In this document: positions 46,868 to 58,652 of the stretch, one piece after another
How positions within the stretch are numbered: the stretch's first letter is position 1
How the letters are laid out: each line of letters begins with the position of its first letter
Source of the DNA: Gnetum montanum
Taxonomy: Eukaryota; Streptophyta; Gnetopsida; Gnetales; Gnetaceae
NCBI GenBank assembly: GCA_015680685.1
Contig: MNCI01004138.1
Span: 212,290 to 276,289, forward strand
Direction: 5' to 3'
Length of the DNA: 64,000 bases
Program-made: the position numbers and the translations under genes
Notes under the pieces: generated by a model
Database searches by the model: none
Told to the model about the DNA's origin: nothing
What the model saw: only the letters and a program-made list of their open reading frames with translations

Positions 46868-47045
46868 TATATTGGTTCATAGGCTAAGTTCGTATTTAAT
46901 TAGAGGATTGTGCCCCTTCATTTTATAATCATTAATCTATCAACAGAGATATCATTTAGAAAATAATTTCAGCCACAAATTATATGCTTAAATGTGTAAT
47001 TCATAGGGTGTTGTTATATATCTATGGAAGACCATTTTTGTAGGA
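46868..47045 (+). repeat. Dispersed repeat shared with 26625-26800
   Basis: Second copy of the repeat described at 26625, same orientation, moderately diverged. The following 600 bp do not match the other site. Confidence 0.6.
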
Positions 47046-48300
47046 ACATTTTTGGTGCTAGAAGGAGGGCCAATAGATTTTCTAGTATGAAAGCCCTTTA
47101 TTTATAAGCTCAAATGTTCTATCATATTATTTTGTACATTATATGTCTTAATAATTTTACTTTCATTATACATTATGCTTTTTTCCTTTTGCATTTGATC
47201 TTTATTTTGAAGTATGTGTAGAAGACACTCTCCTAATACCATATCTGGTCAAGGATTTTATTCATCCCAAAGCTTCTTGATTCATATACTAATGGGCATG
47301 GGGAAGGCTTAGGCTTTAATAGCATCCATGATCATCCATGGGTACAAGATCATGTGTGCCAAATAAGAACTGAAGATTGTATTTTCTAAGGTCAAGTTGT
47401 GAAGGATGGTTGATTATAGAACTATCCATAATTTAGAATCCTTCCTACCAAACTCCAATCATTTAGTGGAGTTGGACAATTATAAAAGAATAACATTTAT
47501 TGAATACTTGATCATCACAAATGAAATTTAACCACTTGCTAGCATCCAAATGTAGCAAAGGAATATTACGATGGACTATCAATTTGACCATTCCAATATT
47601 AACTTCAATAGAAGCTATCAATTCTAGGATCAACAAAGGGAAGATGGAAGTGGTATGAACATCTATAGTGATGAAGGGGATGAAAATCCTCATTTTTTAA
47701 TGAAAATGGAGTTGCTCCACTAGTGTGTCATATAACCATCAAGCCCAACTCCTTAGTACATCTACTTGATCAACCCCACCAATCCTATAAGCCAAATTAT
47801 AACTTAACCTATCTACCTCATAGTCCTTGCTCCATTTGTACTAGTTGCCATTACTTTCCTTGTGGTTACACTACCATCATTGTAAAATTATTTTCTAAGA
47901 TAATAACTATAAATTCACTAATCCAAACACAAGTGAAAAATCCCAATATCCTACTAAAACATTTTCAAAAACTTTCCATTGCTCCACTAGTCGAATAGCC
48001 ATAAGTCTTTAATACCTTTCACCTCCTCAATTGTTGCCTCAATGCAATGTTCCTCAACTAGTTTTCTTACCCACTGTTACACGTCCTTAGATTATGCCAC
48101 CTATTTATGATCCTATCATGTGTAATCTTGCAATGTCTACTATTTCTAGCTTGCCTCTTAAACTCATGCTACTACTCTAAGACCTATCATCATGATTACA
48201 AGCCAATGAAGATTAGACCAAAAGGGCTGTAACATTACATGGAAAAAACCCTACAGTCTTCATTGCTTATCTTCTTTTTAATCACAGTAGTTTATTAATC
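47046..48300. other. Unassigned sequence upstream of gag F
   Basis: Short frames on both strands. A + strand frame at 47723-47998 is rich in Pro, Ser, Tyr and His and might be the N-terminal part of gag F, but this is not supported by a motif. Confidence 0.35.
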
Positions 48301-48309
48301 CTACCTACC

Positions 48310-49440
48310 TATGTTTCCAAAGGAGTTTCTTTGTTTGATTTCATCAAATATAATTGGGAATCCAGTATCATAAATCATGTCATTGTATGATGCAATGAAT
48401 GTATGCTCTTGGTCAGTTATTCTTATTCCATTATAATGAATTTTTCAAACTTGTTAATAGGAAAGGTGCTCAAATGGTATAAGTTTCTTTCTCATGGATC
48501 TATAACCTAATTAGAGTATCTTTTTAAAAATAACATTAGAGGAGGTGGTATACTCAAGAAGCTATTGACTATTAAAAAAACTCCTAATGAGTCCATTTCC
48601 AAGTTCATATCTAAATAGACTTTGGCCACAATGGAACTCACTCATCCATTACCTGATGATTATGTTTTGGACATTTTTGAAGGATTAGAAAAAAATTACA
48701 TCAAAGGTAAGCTAGTTTATTCCAAGCCACTTAGCCTCCATGACACCATCACTTTTGTTAAATACATTGAGAAGATTGTTATTCAGCCTAATGACCTAGA
48801 ATGAGTAAGCTTCCATAATAAGTTCAACAAGGGAGATGGTCAAAAATAAAAAACCTTTTAAAATCCATGACAAATGATGGCATCTATGAATCAAGATTCA
48901 TAAGGATCCTCATCAATAACTAAAGAAAATAGGAACATAAATTAGAAGCCCAACAACACTAGCCAAACTTCATTGAATGGGGGCCAATAATGAAGGTTGC
49001 TTGAGGATTAATCTAAATATCACATATTCTTGATGACCTACATGTAGTTGTGCATCATGCCTTTGAAGGAGGGGCACATAACCCCAAAATAAGTCTCAAA
49101 GAAAACTTAAGATAAATTCAGATGCTTGTGGACTTTGGAAAGAGATCTTGCATAAGATTTAAAAGGAGATCCACTAGTCTTGAAGTGGTACAACTCCAAA
49201 AAAAATTATTATCATAAAGCTATAGGACATTATATGGATAACTGCAATGTCCTCAAAGATGATACCCATGCATTGATGGTGAAAGGAGAGATGGTCTTCA
49301 ACATCTTGATGCAACATAACATGCAAGACATGTAGATCTTCTAGGATTTCTTGAACAATCATTCAAGGATGATATTTGCATTCCATCTAGAGCATAAATG
49401 TAATTGATCCAAGACTTTGTCATTCAAGCAAGATCCTTTC
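48310..49440 (+). pseudogene. gag of a Tat/Ogre-like element (F)
   Basis: The + strand reads Gly-Lys-Val-Leu-Lys-Trp-Tyr-Lys-Phe-Leu (about 48450) and Asn-Glu-Ser-Ile-Ser-Lys-Phe-Ile (48590), then a good stretch at 48622-48804 with His-Pro-Leu-Pro-Asp-Asp-Tyr-Val and Phe-Glu-Gly-Leu-Glu-Lys, then Ser-Phe-His-Asn-Lys. A knuckle-like Tyr-Tyr-His-Lys-Ala-Ile-Gly-His-Tyr-Met-Asp-Asn-Cys with Leu-Lys-Asp-Asp (49205-49265) follows. This gag differs in sequence from those of B, D and E. Frames are broken by stops. LTRs were not found. Confidence 0.7.
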
Positions 49441-49569
49441 AAAATAAGTTCCAGCCATTAATCCACTAGAACCCATCAAGGCATAAAAATATTTTTTTCA
49501 TTAACATTTCCTTAAATAGTTCCACCATTTCTATAGTTCATAGTATAAGCATAGATTCATTAATCATCA

Positions 49570-50720
49570 ATATGACATCTTATTACCATGTAGTCCTTGC
49601 TCATTCAAACCTCACATTTAACTATCCTTCATCACCACTAAGAAACCAATTGCCTTTACCTATCTCATTAAGGCTAGTTGATTACCCACCTATCCTAGCA
49701 TATGTTGTATCATGGTCATATTACCCTTCTTTTCAATCTAGGAAGTAAGAATTGCTCCTAAATCTTACTCCTACACTATTCATTAGAATTCTCATAGGAA
49801 CACAAAACAAATTAGCATTCAATAATAAAGGAAAGAAAAAAGAACAAGTGAATATACAACACATTCAAGATAAAAGAAAGTCTCCTTCCAACTTATATGA
49901 GATACGTTTACCTCTACTCAAACAACTACATTAATTTTTTCCACATTAGATATTATTCCTTTAGCACCCACCTCTAAGTATTTAACTTTTGGAGGTAAAT
50001 ATTCACCTCAAATCATTATTGTAAAAAAGTCAAAAGGAAAAAAATGTTTCATTTTTTTACCCCATTTTAGCTTAAAAGGATTATTGCTTAATATTGGAGG
50101 GGCTTCTTAAATTCATTACTATGCCAACAAATGTTCAGGCATATGCTTAAGTTATTTCATTAATGCTCAATGTTTCATAGTATGAGATAGACTACTTGGC
50201 ATTTAAAGGGAAGAATGTCAAGGCTCATCCTATAATAGGTATTATGTGTCAGCTTTCTATCTACACCATGTTATGGATTTGGGATAACATCACACTACCT
50301 TTGATGCATGTGGATAATGGAGCTAAATTCCATGCCATATCATGGGTTATCATAGAGCATCTCAACCGCAAGATATAAGTCATGTACTCCAATTATAACT
50401 CTACTTTAATTTCATTTAGTAGAGCTAGAGTAGAAATTATGACTATTATTAAGTTTCTCTTTTTGGTAGGAATTTGCATTACATCTAAGGTTATTTTTAA
50501 AGTAATTGGAGGCTTGTTAGGCATCAAAAATATCTTAGGTAGGCCTTTGCTAAAATATCATTAAGTAGTTTCCTCACTAGTATCCTAGGAGATATACTTT
50601 CCATGCAAGGAGAGGAAGGTAATCCAATGTATAGATACCAAAATTCCTACCATCTCCCTTCTAGAAAATTTAGAGAAAACCAAGCTATGGCCCTAACTTG
50701 TATTAGCAAATATCCATGAC
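49570..50720 (+). pseudogene. Protease region of element F
   Basis: A Lys-rich spacer (49750-49930) precedes a protease-like part at 50196-50570: Val-Asp-Asn-Gly-Ala (catalytic Asp-Ser-Gly-Ala decayed to Asp-Asn-Gly-Ala), then Phe-Lys-Val-Ile-Gly-Gly and Ile-Leu-Gly-Arg-Pro-Leu-Leu (about 50540). This order fits Tat/Ogre-like gypsy protease. RT does not follow. The sequence fades into unassigned DNA at 50720. Confidence 0.65.
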
Positions 50721-51548
50721 ATAAATCTAAATTGATTTTGTGATACTGTTAATTCAAGTTTAAGATGTTGCTTTATGCATCTTCCTAAAGATTTGTAATT
50801 GCACAATGTTAGTTAAGTAGAATAAATTGAATAAGGATTGGAGAATTAGGATTTGAGGTACCTTACCATGGTTATATTGGATTCCATATATGAGTTATGA
50901 TTAAAATGACCATCATACATGTACATTATAATTCCATACCAAATCCAATCATTACTAGTAACATCACATTACATCATTATGGGATCCACCATCATCAGGT
51001 TAACTAGTTATCAAATGAAGACATGATCATCCAAACAAGAAAATAGGAAATAAATATTGGGAATGTTAAAACTAATTAATTAATTGACATTATGGAAGTT
51101 ATGAATCTTAACCATTGATTAGAGATGAACCCTTGGACATGGGTTACATACCTTTCTAGTCATATATTTAATTCTAGTCTTATCAGAGGAGCATCTTCAG
51201 ACATGGATTACATGCCTTTTAAGAGACATAACAAATGAAATTTTATTCTCAAACATTATTTTTGAATTACAATAAGAACATGAGTATTGATGCATCAATG
51301 TGGAGCTAGTATTGCACATGGTGGAGATCCAAGGAATTAACAAATTCTCTTGATGTCACATCTCTATTCAATTCTCTTGGTCCTTACTTCTTCATTCTTT
51401 CTTGAAGTTGTCATGTTCATGGTTAATTAAAGTTATTATTATTTTAATCACATTATTTGAAGATGAATAAGTAGATGTCATGATCTTACTATCATATGCA
51501 AGTATTCCTTTCTTGATCAAGCAACATAGAATAAAATTTCAACCATGT
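50721..51548. other. Unassigned sequence, left flank of element E
   Basis: No gene or element end seen. The last five bases before E are catgt. Confidence 0.5.
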
Positions 51549-52394
51549 TGATGAAGTCATAGTTGGTTAGCTAAGTCAACACATGCCCATCAATGCATCC
51601 ACTTATGTGTTGGCACATATGCATTAACATTGATTCACTCAAAGCCTATATAAATGCATGCATCATCCACATTTATGACACTTGTTGTCATTGGTGTAGC
51701 AAAGCTCTTGTAGTTTTCTTTCCTAGGACTTGGCAAAATTTTCTCTTAGTTCCTGCAACATGGATTGAGTTGATTGTATAGAGTTTTATTCAAGTGCATG
51801 TTGTACTTAGATACTTCTGCATGATGGAAAAAAATCAAGATTAGTGCCTTCCATTGCAACACTTGGATGAGCACTTACTTTATTTCTAAGCACTTTAGTT
51901 TAAATTTATTTTACTTTTCTATGTTTAAAAAAGTAATATTCTATTTTATAATAGTATGAGTATGACCACTTAGATCATGTTATATTAATGCTTAGTAATC
52001 ATGGTAGTGAATACTTGGTATACCTAGCAGTAGAACTTGGTAATCTAGCAGCATTAGTATAGGTTCAAGATGGGTATAGAAAGTGGAAATGGATGCTTTA
52101 TGTTTAGGATGGTCTAGGTTACTCTTAATGCTATAATTAGTTAGCAATTAACCTTATAATTATTTTATTATTTTAATAATGAAAAATAAAAAAATATAAA
52201 TACCTTATGCCTTAATTATACTTAACTATACCAATTGAGCCAATAGAAGTAATGATTGGGAAGACAACAATTAGCCACATCACACTTAATTATCTAGGAT
52301 ACTAGCCACCCAAGGTTCCACAAAGTTCCACTAGATCATGTGTATGTACTTTTGATTCATATGGTTAGGCATGAGGGACATTCATCACTCATCG
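51549..52394 (+). repeat. 5' LTR of element E (846 bp)
   Basis: It begins TGATGA and ends TCATCG (decayed TCATCA). The TATA box (tatataaatg) is near 51642-51652. The internal segment at 51995-52060 (acttggtaatctagcagcatta and relatives) matches D at 31855-31925 reversed. U3 lacks clear GATATCG words through decay. Confidence 0.8.
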
Positions 52395-52414
52395 TATGTA
52401 TTGGTGTTGGGGAA
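52395..52414 (+). promoter_or_regulatory. Primer binding site of element E
   Basis: TATGTATTGGTGTTGGGGAA follows the LTR. It is a strongly decayed form of the tRNA-Asp site TGGCGCCGTTGCCGGGGA. Confidence 0.5.
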
Positions 52415-52545
52415 TCTCTACGTGTGATGTGTTAATTGTTTTAGATAATTGAATCATATAAGATCATTGTAGAAATATAATGAACAACCAATAGAAAAAA
52501 ATAATAATATTTTATTCAAGGCACCCTACAAAAATAAACTAAAAG

Positions 52546-54880
52546 ATGTCTTCTTCTTGTAGGGCTGATTTCCCATATGCTAATGACTCTACAAAGCAAC
52601 ATGCTAGAATGAGGAAAAACTAAGATGAAATACCCCAATAACTTAGGGTTTTGTACACCCATTCAAATCCATATTATTTATATTTTACCTTCATCCTCCA
52701 CTAGGATTAGTAGCTACAATGAAGAGACCTAGAGGAAAACATTGTGTTGCCACTTGATCATGTCATTTCATTAATGTTCATGGTAGCATTGACAAAGATG
52801 GGACTTGAAGCAGTAGCCTTGGAGTATCAAGTGATGGATAACCTCTTTAGCAATTATTAAGCTAGAGAGACCCAACTTAAAAAAAAAATTATGGAGGCTT
52901 GCCATGAAGCCTACAAAGACAAAAGAATTTTGATCATATTAACAACCATTAAAAAAGGAAGACATTGAATATCCATTAGGATGATCTTAATGCCAAGGTC
53001 CTTCTCTCTTTAGTAAAGATAACATGACTCATTAGTGGCTATGTTCAACCTTGATAATGGGAGAGCTAGGCTTAGAAATATGGGAACATTAAAGCTAAGA
53101 TCTCCTAGTCCTTAAACAAGAGAAAAACCAAGGGATTAGAGAAGGAGAGAAAGCTAGCATAACTCTCATAGCTCTCCATCTTTACCATGCTCTTTATCAT
53201 ATAGCTTTGATGAGGAGAAATGTGATTGAAATTGAAGGAAAAATTATCGTAGGTAAGGTGGAGATGATAGTAGATCCCATCGTAGAGATGGAAGAAGGGA
53301 ACATAGATGGGAGAAGGAAACATAGAAAAAAACAAGAAGAAGAAAGAAATCATCAAGAGAGATGGCATAGTAGGCCATATCATAGGAGATATGACCATGA
53401 TAGGGGCTATGATGAATGAGATGACTATGATGAATCACTACTTGCTACAAGAAGCATGATTAATATCTGTGAGATAGTTCACATCCCCACCAAGCATTAA
53501 GGAGATAGCCAGATCAAAAAACTTGATATGAATAATATTCCTAAATTTGAGAGAGATTAGAATGTTGATATGTAACATCAACCATAAGTCTTTCATGATG
53601 TCTATGTCTTGTAGAACATAGAAAATTATTGGTAGAAGCTTAAGTTATTCCCTAGATACTCATAAAGAAACTTGAAAGTTGGTATTGGTCATTGAAACTA
53701 GAATCTATTCTTACATGGAATATGATTCTAGAGCTATTCAATGACAAGTATCAGACATACTCTAGGATGTCCAACTTAAGGAAGACGATGCAAGGGTAAA
53801 AATAAGGTAATCATGAATCCCTTGATACAACCTTGAGTAGGTACTATATGTTATTACACTAGTGTCTAGGCCATGATATCTCTTAGAAGAAGTAGGTTTG
53901 CCATATCATGGATGGACTCAAAAATAAAACTAGAGAGACTCTTCAGATCTACATCTAAGGAAGACTATTAAAAATAAGGACTTATTAGATTCAAATGCTC
54001 ATTGATCAAGTAGCAAAGAAAGAAGGGAAGTTAACAAAGAGAGAATGTGTAGAGAAGTATAATAGAGATCCCTTCATTAGCAAAAAGGAGATATGTCTCT
54101 GTAACCTAGAGGAGGAAACACAATTGGAGGAGGTTATGCAAAGAAAGACCTTGTTGATCCAAAAAGCTATGATTAAGATATTTCCCAAGGTGTACAAGAT
54201 GTGAGACTCTCAAGATGAGAAGTTCCAAATGACACTTAAAATCATGAAGGAGAAAATAGACTAGGGAAGGAAGGATAAGTACTAGAGAAGGAAAAGGATG
54301 TAGTGAAGGACTATCGTCATAAAGTAGTAGAAGAAGTTGCATATTTAGACACAAGTGATGAAGGATATGAAATTTGCCAATATGATCATCCTAAGGAATG
54401 TTTTCCAATCCTATCATACTTATAATAATTTGGGATCTATGCTTTAAATCCAAAGCTTATTAAAAGATAACCACCTAGGAGGTTATCTTCTCTTCAATAC
54501 AACTATCAATAATAATTTCACCAAAAATAGTACTATTCAAGTGGAATGTCATCTCAACCTCAAGATTACTATCATTAGTGGCAAAACCCATAGTCATGGG
54601 GCATGCCACCACCCATGCAGTAGTACCCTTACCATCAACTAGATCCATATGGCTGTTATGTCCAATAACCTATATCAACAAGTAGCTCCATGGCCTATAC
54701 TTCTTTTCATTATTACCTTCCTCTTGAATCTCATTGACCTTTCATTCCACACGATGAATCTCTTTTCACATATACTCCCTATTACCCCTAGTAGCACCAT
54801 GCAACTTATACCTCCACTCCCTTGCTACATGCATAACCTATGTAAGGTGAAATGACATTGTAGCCCCAACAACACAATGT
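52546..54880 (+). pseudogene. gag of element E
   Basis: The ATG at 52546 is about 132 nt after the primer site and begins Met-Ser-Ser-Ser, as in D. At 53130-53420 there is an Arg/Ser/Glu/Asp-rich part with Asp-Ser-Arg-Ser-His-Arg-Arg-Asp, resembling an RS/RE domain. The core starts near 53508 with Ile-Lys-Lys-Leu-Asp-Met-Asn-Asn-Ile-Pro. A Lys/Glu-rich segment at 53995-54200 follows, then an HPK cluster at 54352-54425 (Cys-Gln-Tyr-Asp-His-Pro-Lys-Glu-Cys-Phe-Pro). The tail is Pro/Tyr/His-rich. Order and motifs match B and D. Many stops. Confidence 0.7.
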
Positions 54881-54999
54881 TCCAAGAATAGTAATCTTGC
54901 AAGTGTATGACAACTGAAGTGGTTCTAAATGAAAGCCTTAAAAAGGTTATTTTTTAGGCCTAATAGTCCACCTAAATCAACATAAGTATTTTTGACTAC

Positions 55000-55600
55000 A
55001 AACTCCTCTCAAACTACCAAAGAAATATCTATTAAGCTTCCTTCAAATCAAAGATGCCAAAATGTTCAAAGTATCATGTTAACTCATGTAGTTACAAATT
55101 GGATAAAAGTAGGAAAGCTTCTTAGGAAAAGAAATGATCCTAAAAGCCCTTTGATCAATTTGTAGATTGCAAGAATCACCCATGCAAAGATTTTTTAGAC
55201 TCTAGTTCTTGTGTGAATTTAATCTCCTAAGAGATATATAAAGCATGAAATTTGCCTCCACTAAGAAAGTGTAATATCACGTTAGAGCTTATAGACCAAC
55301 CCATTATATTTTTGTTGGGATTTTTTGAAGATGTTATGAGCAATGTTATTGGGTAATCATATCTAGCAATATTCCTAGTGATCCATGTATAGAATTTTAA
55401 GATGGACTTTTTGATTTTTATAGGGAGGATTTAGATAAGTACCATCAATGCTAAGCTAGGAATTAGAGACCTCTCATTGGAAACGTACAAGAACAATAAG
55501 TTTAGCAAAAGTGAGAAGAATAAAGTTTCATGCATCACATATAGTGCTATAGGGTACAAATACATGTAGAAAATATGGGCAATCAAGAGTACATCTATTA
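55000..55600 (+). pseudogene. Protease of element E
   Basis: The frame at about 55165-55240 reads Cys-Lys-Asp-Phe-Leu-Asp-Ser-Ser-Ser-Cys-Val-Asn-Leu-Ile. The catalytic Asp-Ser-Gly has become Asp-Ser-Ser. Leu-Pro-Pro-Leu-Arg-Lys and, at 55420-55450, a decayed Ile-Phe-Ile-Gly-Arg follow, then Ile-Ser-Thr-Ile-Asn-Ala-Lys and Val-Ser-Cys-Ile-Thr-Tyr-Ser. The layout is the same as in D at 37624-38214. Confidence 0.75.
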
Positions 55601-55925
55601 AAACATGCAAGCTATATGCTAAAACTACCAGTATTCAATGATGTTTGTACATAGTAGACATAACAAAGGTATCTAGTGGCTAACTACAAATTATAGCTAT
55701 AGTGATACAATGTTCATGGAATTATAGAGATCCTTAGAAGTGCATATATAAATAAGATGGATGAGATGGAGAAAATCAGGAGCCAAGTCTCAAAAGCTAA
55801 GTACAGAAAAGAATTGGAGATGTATTGGAAAGATTTGAAAGTCCTTGAAACTTTCAAATAAGACTCCTTGGAGTTGAAATTATTACTTGACATCTTTATA
55901 ATATGTATTCTTAGATCATGGAAAT

Positions 55926-56900
55926 ATGGTAATCATAAATATCCAAATCATCAAAGAACAAAAGGAAAATTTATTGAAAGTAGTTAAAAAATGGCCAACA
56001 ACATTTGCTTGGTCATATGATGAGCTAACAGAATACATCCATGCATATGCCTGCATTGCATCTATACAAAATTTATTATCTAACCCAAGAGGTAACCATA
56101 AAGGAGGTTAAATCAAAAACTGAAATCAGTTATTAAAAAGAAAATTAAAAAACTTCTAAAGGCTAGGTTCATTTATTCGGTGGTAGATAGTAAGAAAGAG
56201 AGACAATTGAGAGTTTTTATAGACTTTAGATTACTAGACATGCCACTTTCAAAGACCATTCTCTCTTGCCATTTATGGACCAAGTGTTATATACTATTGC
56301 AAGGTGCATCTACTATAGTTTTTTGGATGAATATAGTAACTAAAATCAAATCCAAATCATTCTAGAAGACCAAACTAAAACAATGTTCACAAGTTCTTAG
56401 GAAATTTTGCATATAAAAAGATACCTTTTGGTCTATGTAATGCTCCTACAATCTTCTAATGTCTAGTCCTCAACATCTTTCAACAATAAATTGGTAGTGG
56501 TGTAGAAGTTTTGATGGAGAACTTCTCCACCTATGTTATTGATTTTGAATAAGCCTTAGATTTTCTTGAGCAGCTATTGAAATGATATTTGGAAACAAAC
56601 CTATAGCTTAATTGGTAGAAGGACCATTTGATGGTCTAGAAGGGCATCATCCTAGGGCACTGAATTTTAAAAAAAGATATTAAGATGACTCTTGAAAAGC
56701 TAAGGATCATCCAAGGAATCAGTAGATAACCTTAAACAGTTAAAGATGCGAGATCATTCCTTGGACATACTAGTTACTATACATGCTTCATTGAAAACTT
56801 CTCAAACATAGCCAAACTACTTGTTAAGCTCAATGAGAAGGATGCATCATTTAAATGGACCCAGGAATGTGAAAAAAGATTTCAAAAGTTGAAGCTAAAT
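55926..56900 (+). pseudogene. Reverse transcriptase of element E
   Basis: An N-terminal extension with Leu-Lys-Val-Val-Lys-Lys-Trp and Phe-Ala-Trp-Ser (55970-56025) precedes RT segments: Arg-Val-Phe-Ile-Asp-Phe (about 56210), Phe-Gly-Leu-Cys-Asn-Ala-Pro (56428), the active-site position now Leu-Met-Glu-Asn (about 56512, normally Phe/Tyr-Met/Val-Asp-Asp), Ile-Ile-Leu-Gly-His (56645) and Phe-Leu-Gly-His-Thr-Ser-Tyr-Tyr (56755). Both catalytic Asp residues of the box are lost. Confidence 0.85.
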
Positions 56901-57300
56901 CTTGTAGAACAATTCTATGTGTACTTGATTAGTACAAACGTTTTCATATCATGATAGATGCATCCAATTGTGCATTGGATGTAGTGCTTACATAGATGGA
57001 CAATCAAAAATGTCCATTATACATCCATTGTGCAAGAAAAAGCACTATAGGTATACAATTTAATGACATCACTATAGAAAACAAACTCATCATGGTGTAA
57101 AAACCTTATTTTTATGCCCACTAATCACATTAAAATTTGCTTCCTCATGAACAAGACAATAGTAAGCCCTCATGTATATAATAATTGGTAATCCTACAAG
57201 AGTTTGTTTGATGATGGTGGATATGAAGGGAATCAAGAACATGGTTGCTGATTGACCAATTTGGGATGAGCTTCTCTTTGCTAAGGTAATTGAAGTTTGA
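56901..57300 (+). pseudogene. RNase H of element E
   Basis: Met-Ile-Asp-Ala-Ser (about 56955), Tyr-Ile-His-Cys-Ala and Glu-Asn-Lys-Leu-Ile-Met-Val (57070-57095) match the first half of the D RNase H. The second half is hard to follow. Confidence 0.65.
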
Positions 57301-57419
57301 GTACCAAAGATTCCAAACTAGTATGATGAATTCGTCTCCTATCAACTTACATAGGAGACCCCTACAGAATGGAACCATAGAAGAAAATAACAATTCCTCC
57401 ACTAAGTCAAACACTACAT

Positions 57420-58630
57420 TGATATAGAAGGTAATATTTATAAAATTTTTGTAGATGGCATGGTATGATTGTGCATACATGATGAGGATCAACTACGATT
57501 CCTCTAGGATGCTCACAAGGATCCTTGTGGGGGCCATTATGTAGGGAAGAAAAATTCCATAAAAATTCTAATGGTAGGATATTTTTTTGCCTATAATATT
57601 CAGGGATTCCTACTATTTTTCCCATTCATGCAAACAATGTTAACAAAATGGAGAGATAACAGCCAAGATGGAAGGGTTCCAACAATGTATTTAACCATCG
57701 GAGACTTACAAAATTTAGGGAATTAATTTCATGGGATCCATCACTTTCATGTCTAATAAGAAGTCTTACATTATTGTTACTTTTTACTATTGTATCAAAT
57801 GGGCTAAAGCTACAAGTGTTACCAATTATACTTCTTCTAGTACAACTCTATTCTTCTAAAACAAGTCGTAAATTTGGTTAATGTCCCTGGTGCATTAATT
57901 TATAATAATGGGATTCATTTTATGGGCACAAAATTTTACAAGTTGATGCAACATTTAGGTGTGAAACATAAACTGACAACTCCTTATCACCCTCGAGCTA
58001 ACAAGAAAGCTAAAGTTACCAATAGGAAGATCATGAAAATGTTGACAAGAACCATTAGTAGATATAAGAAGGATTAAAGTACTAAAATCAACAATGATCT
58101 ATGAGCCTATCACTTAACATGAAAAATTCTTATAGGCTACTCTCCCTATGAGCTAGTATATGGAAAGTTACCCAAGATCATAATTAAAACTAAACTTTGT
58201 ACACTTACAACTACATGTGACCTTAACTTGAACACTAAATTGGCATAAAAGGAAAGAGTAATGACACTCATCTTACTTGATACAAATCAAAGGATAGTTT
58301 GATGATGATTGAAGTACATAATGCATATCATAAACAATGTCATCACACTCGAATAAGGATATTTTCATTAAAAACAATAGATAAGGTTCTCTATTAGAAT
58401 CCCATACGTGTGTCTCAATGAACTATATTCCAAACATTATGGGAAGGACCATACATTTTGCACTCAACTTTTCCTTTTAGGGATATGACTATATATCATT
58501 GAATAATACCTCAAAAGCATATTTTGGTCAACATCCAACAACTAAAACCCTTTAAATACTTCCAAGTAACCAATTGCAAGGACAACACCTTAACACAAGG
58601 TTAAGCTCACTCCATTTTTTAAATCTCCTC
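57420..58630 (+). pseudogene. Integrase of element E
   Basis: The zinc-binding region at 57500-57570 reads Asp-Ala-His-Lys-Asp-Pro-Cys-Gly-Gly-His-Tyr-Val-Gly-Lys-Lys. The core has Tyr-Ile-Ile-Val-Thr (about 57765), Ile-Tyr-Asn-Asn-Gly-Ile-His-Phe (57895-57920), Lys-Leu-Thr-Thr-Pro-Tyr-His-Pro (57970-57990) and Lys-Val-Thr-Asn-Arg-Lys-Ile. After a stop come Ile-Gly-Tyr-Ser-Pro-Tyr-Glu-Leu-Val-Tyr-Gly-Lys (58130-58165). The C-terminus ends near motif I. A catalytic Asp of the core reads Asn, as in D. Confidence 0.8.
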
Positions 58631-58636
58631 CTTCCA

Positions 58637-58652
58637 ACTTAGTCATGAGGGA
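58637..58652 (+). promoter_or_regulatory. Motif I of element E
   Basis: CCAACTTAGTCATGAGGGAG follows the integrase end, as in A and D. Confidence 0.6.

Noticed and set aside
54595-54610. TAGTCATGGGGCATG as a further PPT-like motif in E
   Set aside because: It lies within the Pro/Tyr/His-rich gag tail and lacks the conserved context of motifs I to III.
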